From assembly GCA_015680685.1 (NCBI GenBank), contig MNCI01029288.1, positions 18,222-82,221 on the forward strand: DNA of 64,000 nt, in the 5' to 3' direction. Shown here in pieces: positions 48,201-59,491 of this stretch. This DNA is from Gnetum montanum (Eukaryota > Streptophyta > Gnetopsida > Gnetales > Gnetaceae). The position numbers were made by a program, and so were the translations under genes. The notes below the pieces were generated by a model that saw only the letters and a list, made by a program, of their open reading frames with translations, searched no databases and had not been told where the DNA came from. The stretch's first letter is position 1, and each line of letters starts with the position of its first letter.

Positions 48201-48860
48201 AGAACCATCACCATGATGATGTTTCCTACCTTCCATTCGGCTACTTCGGCCCCGATCGTGGTGATGATCTAAGTGCCCGTCCTTGTCTTTTTTTGTTGTT
48301 CCCTCTGTGAACAGTTGGTGTTCACGGAAATCAGAACTAGGGTTGTGTATTGTTGAGCATAGGTTCTAATACCCAACCTCCTCACCATCGTTAGGAGGGG
48401 GAACATCTCTTGATAGAGAACCCATGATAATGGGTCCATCATCTCCTATTTCGCTAAGGACATGCAGGCCTTTGCCCTTCATCAGTGTATGTTGACTCTC
48501 CTTCTTTGAGTCCCTGATACGTTATGCTTCTGTGGGATAATAATCCCTCATGTCAAAGTCTTATGCAATGTATTCTTCATATAATTCTGTCATGTCAATC
48601 TGTGCCAAAGCACGAAAGAGCATGTTAGAGACTAATTGATCTGGGGGTAACACGATGTTACCTTGCAAATCTCTCTATCGCAGTTATTCGTCTTGATGGA
48701 GGATAAAGGTAAAGTTTGGAATATACTCATCAAGATGAGTATAGACTATTCGGTATTGTTTAGGACTTGGCTGATTTCGGCTATGTGTTTTTGATTGCCG
48801 ACTGTTCTTTGTATGATCCTTAGGTGATGTGCTCTTATGAGAAGAAGAAGAAGAAGACAT
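45290..48860 (-). pseudogene. D gag-protease polyprotein
   Basis: The start is at 48860 (MSSSSSSHKSTS), collinear with E1. The His/Arg/Ser-rich segment is at 48400-48150; NNIPRFEG and the gag core lie at 47900-47500, with WSTMLELFNDKYQTY and QIQGWK. A coiled Glu-rich part (LLEQVEKEEGELRKRES) is at 47433-47164. The knuckle C-E-I-Y-H-Y-D-H-P-K-G-C-C (about 47047) has Tyr for the second Cys. A Pro/Gln/Tyr linker follows, then the protease with LLDSGSGVNLIS (about 46215), keeping DSG. About eight residues around the GRPW motif of E1 are missing at about 46000. Fewer stops than E1. Confidence 0.75.
45336..45359. repeat. (CA)n microsatellite in D
   Basis: About 12 CA units, the complement of the (TG)n in E1 at 18970-18986. 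Next to it, 45400-45530 carries the AAAACAAAAATGTGTA tandem unit complementary to the one in E1. Confidence 0.9.
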
Positions 48861-48982
48861 GATGTCTTATTCAGTGTGCTATTTAATCGTTATAAAATTT
48901 CTATTTGATTAACCCTAAGGTTTGTTAAAGCTCCCAATGATGTAAATGATCTCTTATGTTCTACTTAGCACACAAACACTTA

Positions 48983-49002
48983 GTCTCTGACAACGGTGCC
49001 AA
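48983..49002 (-). other. D primer-binding site
   Basis: On the minus strand TTGGCACCGTTGTCAGAGAC follows the LTR end. TGGCACCGTTG is close to the tRNA-Asp-type TGGCGCCGTTG. Confidence 0.65.
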
Positions 49003-50035
49003 TGATGAGTGGCGAGGTACCCCTACACTCAACCATATGAATACGAGCGTAGCACACATGATCTGGTTGAACTCCACAAACTAAATGCCTACACACCTCA
49101 TGGGACACTTAAGGTTAACCAGACTTACTTGTAGTTGTCATGGTGTATGGTTAAGTAAGTCCGAGGTATATGATTTTTATATCTTTTTATGTTTTATGTC
49201 TCCTATGCTAACAAGGTGAAGGGTTGAGAAACTAATTACTAATCCTAACTAATGACTAAGTCTAAATTACCTAGCGTCAGCATCCATTCCCACTTACCAT
49301 ACACACCCTAAACCGATGCAACCATGGCTACCAAATGCTAATCGTTACTAGGATTACCACGCGTAATGCACGTGCTTGAAGTGGTCATACTGAGGCACTT
49401 AACTAGGAGGAAAGGGTTGAGAGAATCTAATCTATCCTAAGTGCGATGAGCAGCCAATTCCTTGACTATCCGTACACATCTTGGTGCACGACTGCCACTG
49501 GGATTACGAAGCATAGATCCTGGATACGCCACTAGGTTATTAAGTAGTCACACTTAGATGCTCGTAATCAATTTGTACTCATCCCGTGTTGCAATGAGCA
49601 TCCATTCCTTGATTATCCGTACACATCCTTAGATTCTTGTAATCAAGTTGTACTCATTCCGCATTACTAAGAGAGAAAGCAATAAATAACATTAAATAAA
49701 ATCCTATTCCATGCACTGCAAGGTTTATCCAGGAAGTTCGTCTTTATTGTCGTACACAACTTGTGTTCAAGTACAATGTTGCTTGAATAAAGATTTGTTC
49801 ACTTTAGGACTCCTATTGCAGGCACATGGAAAATATTCTATCTCTAGAGTGATCAATCTACCAAAGTTTTCCTACTTCTAGCTCAGGATTATGAACTAAG
49901 GGAGAGCCACCTCTTATTTATAGACTTGGCGGTGGACCGCGATATCACGTACGCGATATTGCATGGGATGTGATATCGCGACGACCATGATATCGAGTAC
50001 GCAATATCGCGACCTATGGAAATCGTGTCTCATCA
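49003..50035 (-). repeat. D 5' LTR (right copy)
   Basis: The LTR is 1033 bp. The minus-strand promoter side (49915-50030) has TATTTATAG, then CGCGATATCACGTACGCGAT, GTGATATCGCGACG and CATGATATCGAGTACGC dyads. The first has GTAC at its centre, flanked by near-palindromic arms. The rest is very similar to the left copy, so most LTR divergence sits in the dyads. Confidence 0.85.
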
Positions 50036-50040
50036 ACTAT

Positions 50041-51770
50041 TTATAATAAACAAATGGGTTTTGTGAGTGTAGTCCATTTTATACTTTCCACAAATGATAA
50101 CTATGCTAAAAGTAGTTAACTAACTATGTTGGCAATAGTAACCATTGCAACCCATAATCAACACCAATTTATGAACAATCAATACAACCCTAATCTATAA
50201 AAGCCCAACATTGACATCATTTCTAGGTTCCGAATTTTAGGATTTTTGACATCCTATATAGCAATTCAAAACACTTTATATTCCAAAAACTTGGAATTGG
50301 CACAACTGTTGATAGTAATACCACTTTTTCCATTTTCAATAACCACGTCCATCATTCATAAAACCCATTTGTAACCCAACTACATTTTCAGTAGTAGAAA
50401 CTAGCACTACATTGGGTGTAGACACCCCCACATAATTGCCATTGCTGTTGAAAGTGCATTTCCATCTCCATTGGCAGCCATCAAAAACTCATTGCATTCG
50501 TTACATCCTTTCTTGGTGGTTCCATTTGGTGGTAAGAACTAGTACTATGCTGGGCACAGATATTTTCATGTAGTTTCCATTGTTCTAAACATGCAATGCC
50601 AATTCCATCACCATGCACCAAACTTGGTGAAAATTAACAAAAAGTTGTAGTAAGTCGAAACTAGGAAGAAACTAGATTGTGGAGGCAGCCTTCTCTGATG
50701 AACTTTAAGCTTCAACAAGCAACTTCTTATGCCCTTGGCACAAAATTGTACACTGTGAACTCAATCGTTATTTATGTTCTTTCATAAATTTGGTAGTTTA
50801 TGTTGTGAAAATTTTGGTTTTCATTTCCATTTTTACATTTATTTTTGTAACTGTAATTTCATTTTCAATTTCCATTTTTAATAGGTCATTTCCATCTATG
50901 TTTTTAGTAGACCATTTTCAGTAGGCCATTTCTATCTATGTTTTTAGTAGGCCATTTTTAGTAGGCCATTTCTGTCTACATTTTCATTTACATTTACAAT
51001 TTTGAAACCATTCCTGTTTGACATTCTGTAAGTCCCTAGGTGATTGACAAGACCATCCAAAATACCTTGGATCCCATTTTTGTAGAGGCCCATGGGATTT
51101 AGGGTTAAAACTATTTCGATGCTCAGATCTTTTCATTTCTCCCATTCTAGTAATCAAGATTTCTGGCACCAATAGTTTTCTAGTGCTAGAAGGAGGGCCT
51201 TTATCCAAATGCTTGGCCAAGAAGCCCGTTGCTATCATTTTCCCATCTACTGTAACACCTATTTCATTAAAACCCATTTTCTTACCAAGCACTAATAGTA
51301 GTTGGCAACTACGTTGGTAGTAGGTCACTAACTTCCTTAATAGTAGTTAGATGACTATGTTGATAGTAGTTGATTAACTACATTGATAGTAGTTAGCAAA
51401 CTATGTTGATAGTAGTTAGCAAACTACATTATTGCAATTGATTAACTATGCTGATAATAGTTAGCAAACTATGCTGATAGTAGTTGGCAAAGTATGTTGA
51501 TAGTAGTTAGCAAACTACACTAACAGTAGTAGGTTGACTATAGTTAAGACTGATTCTGTTCAATGCCATTATGTTAAACCCAATTCTGTTCAACACCATT
51601 TTGTTTAACTCCATTCCTATTATGACATACATTTATGCTCAGTAGCCATTTCCTATTGCCTTTCCATTTTTAGCCTACTATGACAATAGTTTTACCTACT
51701 TACTATGTTTTTACTAAAAATGGTAAAAATGCCAAAAAGAATTACTTGTAACATTTCTTTCCAACAATCA
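50041..51770 (+). mobile_element. C-family LTR/leader, right of D, with tandem repeats
   Basis: Non-coding. 51000-51260 matches 3050-3290. A small tandem of GTAGGCCATTTCTATCTATG type lies at 50880-50980. A clear 23-bp tandem (GATAGTAGTTAGCAAACTATGTT) occupies about 51335-51545. Then come TTCTGTTCAA-CCATT repeats and the approach to the gag start. The exact LTR/leader boundary is not visible. Confidence 0.55.
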
Positions 51771-51779
51771 ACTAAACTA

Positions 51780-54405
51780 CCTTTCACACTCACTAATGAT
51801 GGATTCAACCAACAAGCCATGAGGATGGACGACCCCAAAGACCTTGCTATCATGAAGTGTAGGTAATCTTTGAGGGTCAAGGAAAAAAGTCTTGACTTTT
51901 CAGCTATAAATGAAGATCATTACAACTACATTTATGCTAAAATGCAAGCTTGCATGCTAATTCCACATTTGGAAGCAAAAGCCAAAAGGGAGTTTGATCT
52001 CATACACTAAGGTGGAAAGGAGTATATCCCTTCCCCATCTGATCAAATACCCCTCAACAATATCTATGCTGGTATCCTAGCTTAATTGATTGAGATGGAG
52101 GAGGAATATGACAAGCATAGCTTAGAGGAATAACAAGAAGAGAAGGATGAGTTTAGGATAGAATCTGAGCTTGAAAACATCCTAGGAGGGTTGTTTCAAT
52201 AAGATACCCCTAAGGCCACCGAGCCTTCTCCTAATGCCTTTGTTTTCTCCATGGGCAGGGTTCTGCCATCTTCTATTCCATCCTACCCCACTACAATCAA
52301 TCCCACCTCCATTATAGCTACACACCAACCATACCCAATGACACAACCCACAACTTTCCACTTTTCCATATCATTTGCTACACAACCTTGAACTAGGAAG
52401 CCATCATCGGTGGCTATTATTGCCACTAATTCCCCTATCATCCAAATGGGGCCCATAGTGGGACCCCATGCAACTCAAGGGTTACATTCCTCCTTTATCC
52501 TATTTGTGCCTCTGATACCGGCATAAACATATTTTTTCCTATTTGGCCCATAGAGTACAACCATGATGCAACCACTCCCTTCCATCTTGCAACTAATAGC
52601 GAGGCCAAAAACCTCACAACATATGCCTTAGGCCTTTGTCCAAATCCCACAACCAATAGGGGCACCTCAAAGCTTAGATTAGGCTTTCCAAATGATCCAG
52701 GACTTAATTGAAGAGTTTAACTTGAAACCTGATACAACACTTAACCAATTGATGAAGGCTAAGAAAAGGCCCCTAGAGCTAGTGCAAAAGTTCATCCAAC
52801 GATGGAACAATTTGCTCAATGAGATACTAGAACCAATAGTTGAAACTCACTTTTTAGCTATTTTCAAAGGGGTGGTTAATGGTTTTATGAAATCAAAATT
52901 ATATTATCTTGATCCATGGTCTCTTAGTCAAATATTTTCCCAAACTAAGAACATAGAGGATGTTGCTAAAGCCAACCACGATCCTACTTACATGATGTAC
53001 AAAAACCAACATGCCTGTAAAGACAAGGAAAAGGGTAGGCAAAAAAATATGGTAGTAGTAATACCAAGGAGACTAAGCCAACCAACCAGGGACTAAAGAA
53101 TAACCAACCTAAGGCTATTGCTACCAACAATGACAACCAACCATCAACCTCTGGGGCCATTACATCAACTACCTCTAAACCTAACTTTGCACAAAAAGAC
53201 TGATTCAACTATACCAAATTACCCCTTAAGTCATTAGAGATATTAGACTAACTATTAAAGAGTGGTAGAATTTAGTACAAGAAAATGACCAAGAATTCCT
53301 AAAAGAGGCATGATAGGTTATGTGAAATAGTGAAAGACCCCACTCAAGAAACCAAAGATGACCCTCCACTGCCCAAATACTTTAAGCTAGATCACTTTTT
53401 CCATTACCATCAATTTCCAAGTCATGATATTGATTTTTTCCTCACACTTAAGGATGATCTTCAAAGAATAATTGATAGGGGTGAATTAGTATTGGATACA
53501 TCCAACCTTGTTAGGCCTCAAAATCAATTAATGAATGTATACAAGGAGCCCCTAAATGCTAAAAATAGCATATACACCATAGCAATGTTCAACATCCACA
53601 ATGATCAAGCCTATAATGGAACTATTTGTGATCAGGGTGCTTCCTTTTAATGAAAGGGGCCCTTCAACTTCTACTAGCTCAAAGTCCCCCTTTGTTGTAA
53701 GAGTATCATCACCAGCATTCCCCAAAGAAGCCTTTGTGATTAGGATGCCCTAGCCCTCTACAACACAACCTACCCCCTATAATGGAACAACCCCCGATGA
53801 TGATCCATGCAACATCTTCTTTCTCACAACCAAGTAGAGATAGCAAGAGATCCCCAACTAAACAATGGAAGAGGGCTATACAAAAATCCATGAACAAGGT
53901 TGATAAGTAGACCAAGTTAGTGAAGGAAGTGGGCCCACTGAATCCTACTTCCATTTCATCTATTCCCATGACTTCCACAACCTAGGCTACTTCAACTAGT
54001 AAACCACAAGAAGAGTCAAAACCTAAAGAGGAGAACCAAGCGGCTAGATCACAACAACAACCCAAACATGAAGTTCGCATTTTGCAACATATGGAGGAAG
54101 ATAGACATAATAAATCAAAAACTAATAACAAAGACTTTCTTAATGTGATGGAATAGGTTAAACAATTATTCAAACACAAGAACACAACTTTGAGCTTGTA
54201 CAACCTATCATGACTTTTGCTAACCACCACAAGACACTAGTCAAGATTTTTACATCCATTCCTGTAAGCAAGGGCATCCCCACTAATGAAGAGTCCATCC
54301 TTGCATTCATGGTACCCTCTTCATCTAAGGAATTAAATTCAACATTGCTAGTATTTTGCAATAGCAAAATCAAGACAAACCCCAAAAATAGTGAAGTAAC
54401 AAATG
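51780..54405 (+). pseudogene. C-family gag remnant, forward
   Basis: The region begins near a start context shared with 3785 and, in antisense, with 1780. An acidic segment (EEKDEFRIESELENILGG) and a Pro/Thr-rich region lead to the core: PLELVQKFIQRWNNL, LNEILEPIVETH and FKGVVNGF (52690-53010), fitting Retrotrans_gag. At 53360-53500, HYHQFPSHDIDFFLTLKDD-LQRIIDRGEL resembles the Y-C-x-Y-H-x2-G-H-x-T-x2-C-x2-LK...LIxxG block found before gypsy proteases, with both Cys replaced by Phe. Decay increases to 54405, where E3 is inserted. It is a different gag family from E1-E4. Confidence 0.65.
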
Positions 54406-54410
54406 AAATG

Positions 54411-55260
54411 TGATGAATCATGATTCATTAGGCTTCGATATTGGACCTGTGATATCAGATCCACGATATCAGCTATGAGATATTGTAGCTTGGCTAGTGA
54501 TATCAGATGCACGATATCATGACTCTTGTGCAGGCCTATAAATACACATGTAGGCACAAGGAGTCAAGGGAGTTAATTAGTAGTTCAGTTAGAAGTTAGT
54601 TTTTATTTTTAGTTCTTCTTAACCCTTTCTCCCAGTGCATGCTCGCAGTGTGATGATTGTAATTGTATGGCACCTTCATTTGAGTGTGATGTACTTGGAC
54701 ATGCACATGATTGGAAATAAAGATTGAGATTACTTCATCATTGCAGCATTCACTTAGTTTAATTATTTAATTGTTATTTATTGCTTTCTTAATTAATCTC
54801 TCTCTACCTTCCTCTCCTATCCCTATTATTAAACGCAGAATGAATTAATCATGAGCATTTAAGTGTGACTACTTGGTATCCTAGTAGCATACCTAGGACA
54901 TATGCTTGGTAATACCAGTAGTAGTACACGAGGTCCAAGATGTGTACAGATGATTAAGGATGAATGCTCATCATACTTAGGCTACCTTAGACTCTCTTCA
55001 CCCTTTCCCTCGTAGCTTAATCAAAGTTATTTTCCATTGCCTCTAGGAGTAGCACTAGTTTAGGACCACATCATACACCTCACTCTGGACTAAACCATAT
55101 GTGACATAGCAAATACTAGTCTAGATGGGAAAAAAGCAAACTTCGATCAATGAGTAACTATCTAGATACCACAACTAGCTTGTCTGTGGAGTTCGACTGG
55201 ATCGTACGTGAAATGCTCATATTCGTATGGTTGAGTGTAGGGGTACCTCGCCACTCATCA
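54411..55260 (+). repeat. E3 5' LTR
   Basis: The LTR is 850 bp, starting TGATGAATCATGATTCATTA, itself a palindromic start (TGAATCATGATTCA). Dyads GTGATATCAGATCC, ACGATATCAGC, GAGATATTGTAG, GTGATATCAGATGC and ACGATATCATG fill 54440-54520. TATA box CTATAAATAC is at about 54538. It ends CCTCGCCACTCATCA. Confidence 0.88.
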
Positions 55261-55281
55261 TTAGTGTTGTTACTAGGGATA
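55261..55281 (+). other. E3 primer-binding site
   Basis: TTAGTGTTGTTACTAGGGAT abuts the LTR. It is a decayed tRNA-Asp-type PBS. Confidence 0.5.
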
Positions 55282-55398
55282 ATGTTAGTTATTTAGATTA
55301 GTTATATCATACAAGATCGTTGTAGCAAAGTATTCATGATATATCCTTTAGAAAAGAAATTAAATTTAATTTAATTAGGTCTTACACCACTCATAACA

Positions 55399-57723
55399 AT
55401 GTCTCTCTCACAAGATTATGCTAATGCCACAACTAGTGAGGCCATTTATTGGAGAATCAACGAATTGTATGATGAAGACAAAGTTTGGAGTACTCAACTT
55501 TATGTAGGAATTTCATATGTTCATGAGTATCCCAATGATACTTAAGGATTCTTGTCGACCAACTCTGACACCTCTAGTAAGGATGGGAAAACCCATAGAA
55601 TGAGGAGGCTCGAAAGGCCTAGGACCTTCTCAATAACTAACAAGAATCTATTAGGGGATTATTGGAAAACTTACAAAAGTTAGGACAATTTTTTCAGTTC
55701 TTTCTCTTCCCGTACTCCTTCAACATCAAATTGTGACATGGATGACTATCTTTCAAGGGATCGGCATAGAACTAAAAATCGAGCTCACAAAGAAAATCAA
55801 GAACACCAACATGAACAAGGACAACATTATCTCAACTCACAAACTCATAACCTACTTAGTGAAGATGAACCCCTACTGGCCACTAAGAGCCTAACACCTA
55901 TACAATAGGTTGTTCGAATATCCTGCAGGCATCACAAAGAAATTTTTCTACCTAGGCTTGATTTAAAAAACTTTCCCAAGTTTGCAGGAGGCTATGATTC
56001 AAATCTGCAATAGCATATACATGCCTTCTATAATGCCTGTGTTTGGAATAATATTGATAATGGATGGAAAAAACTTAAGCTCTTTCCTATGACACTTGTT
56101 GGCCAAGCAAAAGTGTGGTATAGATCGTTAAAACCAGAATCAATCCATAATTGGCCAACAATGGTAGAACTCTTTATTAAATGATATCAAACCTATGCCA
56201 GAGTGTTAGCCTTGAGGAGACAAATCCAAGAATCGAAACAAGGGCAACATGAAACCTTGGACATGGCCTTAAAAAGATACTATTCTTTGTTAAACAAATG
56301 CCCAGGCCATGGATTCTCTGAGGAAATGCTAATGTACCATATCATAGATGGGCTTCATAATGAAACAAGGGAAACCCTAGGGATGTATGCATGATGTCAA
56401 CTATACGAGCTACAAACCCATCAACTCCAAGAGCTTATTAAGAAGGTAGCAAGCGAAGAAGGAGAAATGGCTAAATGGGAGAATGTTGAAAACTCTCAAT
56501 GGGACCAAAATCTTGAATTAGCAAAGGTCCATAAACATAAAGAGGATAAATCAGCTCACCTTGAGGAAGTACAACCATTTCTACCTTTGCCAATGTAATA
56601 ATCACTTGATGAAATCGAGGCAAAGATTAATAAGATGACGAAGTGGGTGCACAGAAAATATGGAGAATATGCTAACAATAGTAGAGGTACAACTATGCCA
56701 AATTAAGAAATAGGATTGGACACCACACAACAATCAGAATAAAGGGTAGAAGATAATAAGAATAAAAACTCAACTGCCAACTTCACATATCAATGCAACG
56801 TCTATTTGTACGATCACCCTAAAGATCAATGCCTAGTTTTGTCATATTTACATGAGCATTGGGGAGGAATGTTACATCTAGATTTCATACAAAGATATCA
56901 GGTTCAACCACAATGGTAAAAGCCCCAATCATGGAGGAGGCCATCGCCAACCCAACCATATCCTTTGTATGTCCCAATGCCAAATGCTTACTATGTTCAA
57001 CACCCTATTTCTCCAACTAGATCATCATCCTCTACTTCATCTCATTATTATCATTCTCCGGAATACTATCCACTCATACCCTCTCCGCCAAGGTCACCAC
57101 CTCATGTACCTTACACTTTCCCTCAACAACAATATTTTCATCCTTCACCTCCTTCTACATCGCCACCAATTGTACCAGAAGGTTTTGCACCACAACACCA
57201 ACCTATGAATGCTACTTGTGCTACTACTTTCAATAGTAGTGGAGGTACTTAAAAGTACCCTTTCTTTAGGAATGGCTATAGAAAGAAGCAGCACGATGTT
57301 GAACCCACTACATCTCCCAAACTAGCACAAGTTCAACGCTGTGATGCATCCTTCTCCTCGAACTCAACACCTCATGTTGCCTTATCAGGGCCACCAATCA
57401 ATACTGCAACAACTATGCGGCCCAAGAAATATAACCATAGAGGGAAACACATTGATCCTTGCATGTCATCTTATGGTTAAGGATGCGATAGTGGGGTAGC
57501 TCCTTATCCCATGACCCCATCATATAACCTGCCCTACTATGTCTATTATGGTCAAGTGTGTGAACCCCAGTATGGGTACATTCCAACCACCACATAAAGA
57601 GACACCCAGTGGTTGGGATATGATTGATCCCCAACATTTCCAACATGCATGGATCCACACTTTCCATTTATTAATTCTTTCCATGATCAAAGGTTTATTT
57701 ATGGGGGATATTCCCCATTCTAG
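55399..57723 (+). pseudogene. E3 gag, one frame with nonsense codons
   Basis: ATG at 55399 (MSLSQDYANATTSE) opens a 775-codon frame ending at TAG 57721-57723. No frameshift is visible, but more than ten in-frame stops occur. Parts: acidic N terminus; basic segment; NLLSEDEPLLATKS; core LKNFPKFAGGYDSN (55965) to QAKVWYRSLKPES, QGQHETLDMAL, NKCPGHGFSEE and GLHNETRETLG (56390); coiled segment; knuckle C-N-V-Y-L-Y-D-H-P-K-D-Q-C (56793-56831), Tyr at the second Cys; and a Pro/Tyr/Ser-rich tail (56900-57720). It lacks the protease of E1/D. Gag would form the particle; the enzymes must come from elsewhere. Confidence 0.75.
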
Positions 57724-59060
57724 CAAGCAGAATTAATAAACATTTTTCCTTTTCTTTAATTTTACAATTTTTTGTTTTCTATTTTTTCATCTTTCAATTT
57801 ATTTTTTTATCTTTTTATCTTTTTATGAGTAATTTCATATATGAATAAAACACTCATGTGACTCGTTGGTTGAGGTGCTGTTCATTGCTATCAAGTCTTG
57901 AGTAACTAATTATTTGGACAACAAGCCCATTACATCCACCCCACTATTCTATGAATAAGAGGTTCTACTCTGGGTATGATGATATTATTAATAACATTAA
58001 AACTTAAAGTAATTTTATACTCATTATATTCAAAGTGAAGAAGGATGGACCAAGAGGAAATGACCAGGGTGTTACATCAATGGGTCTTGTGGATTCTCTT
58101 CGGTAACATCTATAGGAGTTACCATGTAGCCTGGTTGTACTAAGATCCTTCTAGATCTAACAAAAATGGAAGTAAGAGTAATAAAGGCACTTACTCAAGA
58201 AAACCAATGTTATTATAGGGGGTCCCACTAGAAAGACATGCATCCATGCTTGAAGGTAGGCAGCTTCTCTGGATTAAGCATTAAAAAAAGTCAAGATCGA
58301 AGTGCCACAAAGTAATTCTGAATCACTCCTCCCTTGCACAAAATGGCAAGTGATCATACGCGTTACTATCATGATTCTCTTATGATTGTCCATCATCAAA
58401 TGAAACAATGTGATGTCACTAATGGAAGGAATGGACTTGGTCTTGATTTTAGAGTGATAGGCTAATGAAACCTTAATCACGTCCTACACTCAAGATTCAT
58501 TGTTCCCTAGGTCAGTTACCTCATGTCCCAATCTCTGCAATCCCTTCTGTGATTCATTCCATCTCGCTATTCAAGAATTTTTGACTTGTGTCTTATCTGG
58601 CATAGAATTCATACCTCATCGTGGTGGTATCTAACATGTGTGTGTTTTTTTGCATCAATATAGATTACATTTAACCCTTCTAGTGCGTACAGACATTTTT
58701 ATTTGTGGTTACGCAAGGGCATTATAGGTTGGAAACTGCTTTGGGGAGGACCCACTTGCGTGACTTTTGTCATTTGTACTTGTTGCACACCACCACATCA
58801 TTTTATACCCTCCACGTACTACATTACCAACATTATTCTTTCCCTTATCATCCTTCCAGTTTAACTGTTCCTATGTACCAAAACATGTCCTTTTTCCTCA
58901 TCTGACTTATAAATTTCATCATCAAATCCTACCCCATTATACTTTTTATGCCTTCATGTCTCTTTAACAATACCCTGGACTTTTCGCATTGACCTCAAAT
59001 CCTTCGTTTTTGGCCTTGAAATTTCAAAAATTCATCAATTTTTCTAGGTACCCTATTTTA
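57724..59060 (+). other. E3 non-coding spacer between gag and ORF2
   Basis: No supportable ORF. T-rich at the left, then blocks collinear with the E2 spacer 28641-29940, including GGGGAGGACCCACTT near 58743. It may hold the gag transcript end and the promoter region of ORF2. Confidence 0.5.
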
Positions 59061-59064
59061 AATA

Positions 59065-59130
59065 GGCAATGATATCGAGGCCACGCTATCAGGTACGTGA
59101 TATTGCATCAACAAAAATTATATATATGGA
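59065..59130 (+). promoter_or_regulatory. E3 internal promoter-like array (GATATC/GTAC/GATATT + TATA)
   Basis: CAATGATATCGAGG, GCTATCAGG and TACGTGATATTGC lead to TTATATATATGG (59118-59129). GATATCGAG...GTACGTGATATTGC is the same vocabulary as the LTR U3 of D and E1 (GATATCGAGTACG, GTACGTGATATC). It lies about 360 bp before the ORF2 start. E2 has the equivalent at 29955-30035. Activity is inferred. Confidence 0.55.
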
Positions 59131-59144
59131 CCCCCCCCCCCCCN
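59131..59144. other. Poly-C run ending in N
   Basis: About 13 C followed by one N at 59144, right after the TATA-like element. The length is probably a sequencing compromise. There is no clear duplicated flank here, unlike the other N positions. Confidence 0.7.
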
Positions 59145-59491
59145 AGCTTGGAGTGTTCAGCTTAGTTTTTGGGAAAGGGTACACTCTAAATCATGCATAA
59201 AGTTTTTGAAATTAATCATCACCCAAAGGATACTATAAAGGGTAATTGATTATAAAAATGATAAACATATTTCCAAAAACAATCTTATCTCCTAACCTAC
59301 ATTGGGAAATTAAATATTGAAGCCACCTAGTCAAATTAGGCCCAATATTAAAATTTTTAGGGGAAATTTTCACAAAATTTCTTAACTTTGAATCACACGA
59401 AATAAGAAAATGAACTCATTAAGATAAGAAGTAAGTTATAACTTAACTTTTGTAAACAACCTTACTAATGATTAGCCCTGTGTGATTGCAG

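Larger units (their letters stand above)
42820..50035 (-). mobile_element. Complete LTR retrotransposon D (gag-PR, non-autonomous), antisense
   Basis: This 7216-bp element has LTRs of 1020 (left, 3') and 1033 bp (right, 5') and a perfect 5-bp target duplication ACTAT (42815-42819 and 50036-50040). Read on the minus strand: LTR, PBS, gag-protease, short tandem repeat, non-coding stretch, short ORF behind GTGTGTGTAG, purine tract, LTR. No RT or integrase. It is collinear with E1. It inserted into the C-family tandem-repeat region. Confidence 0.9.
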
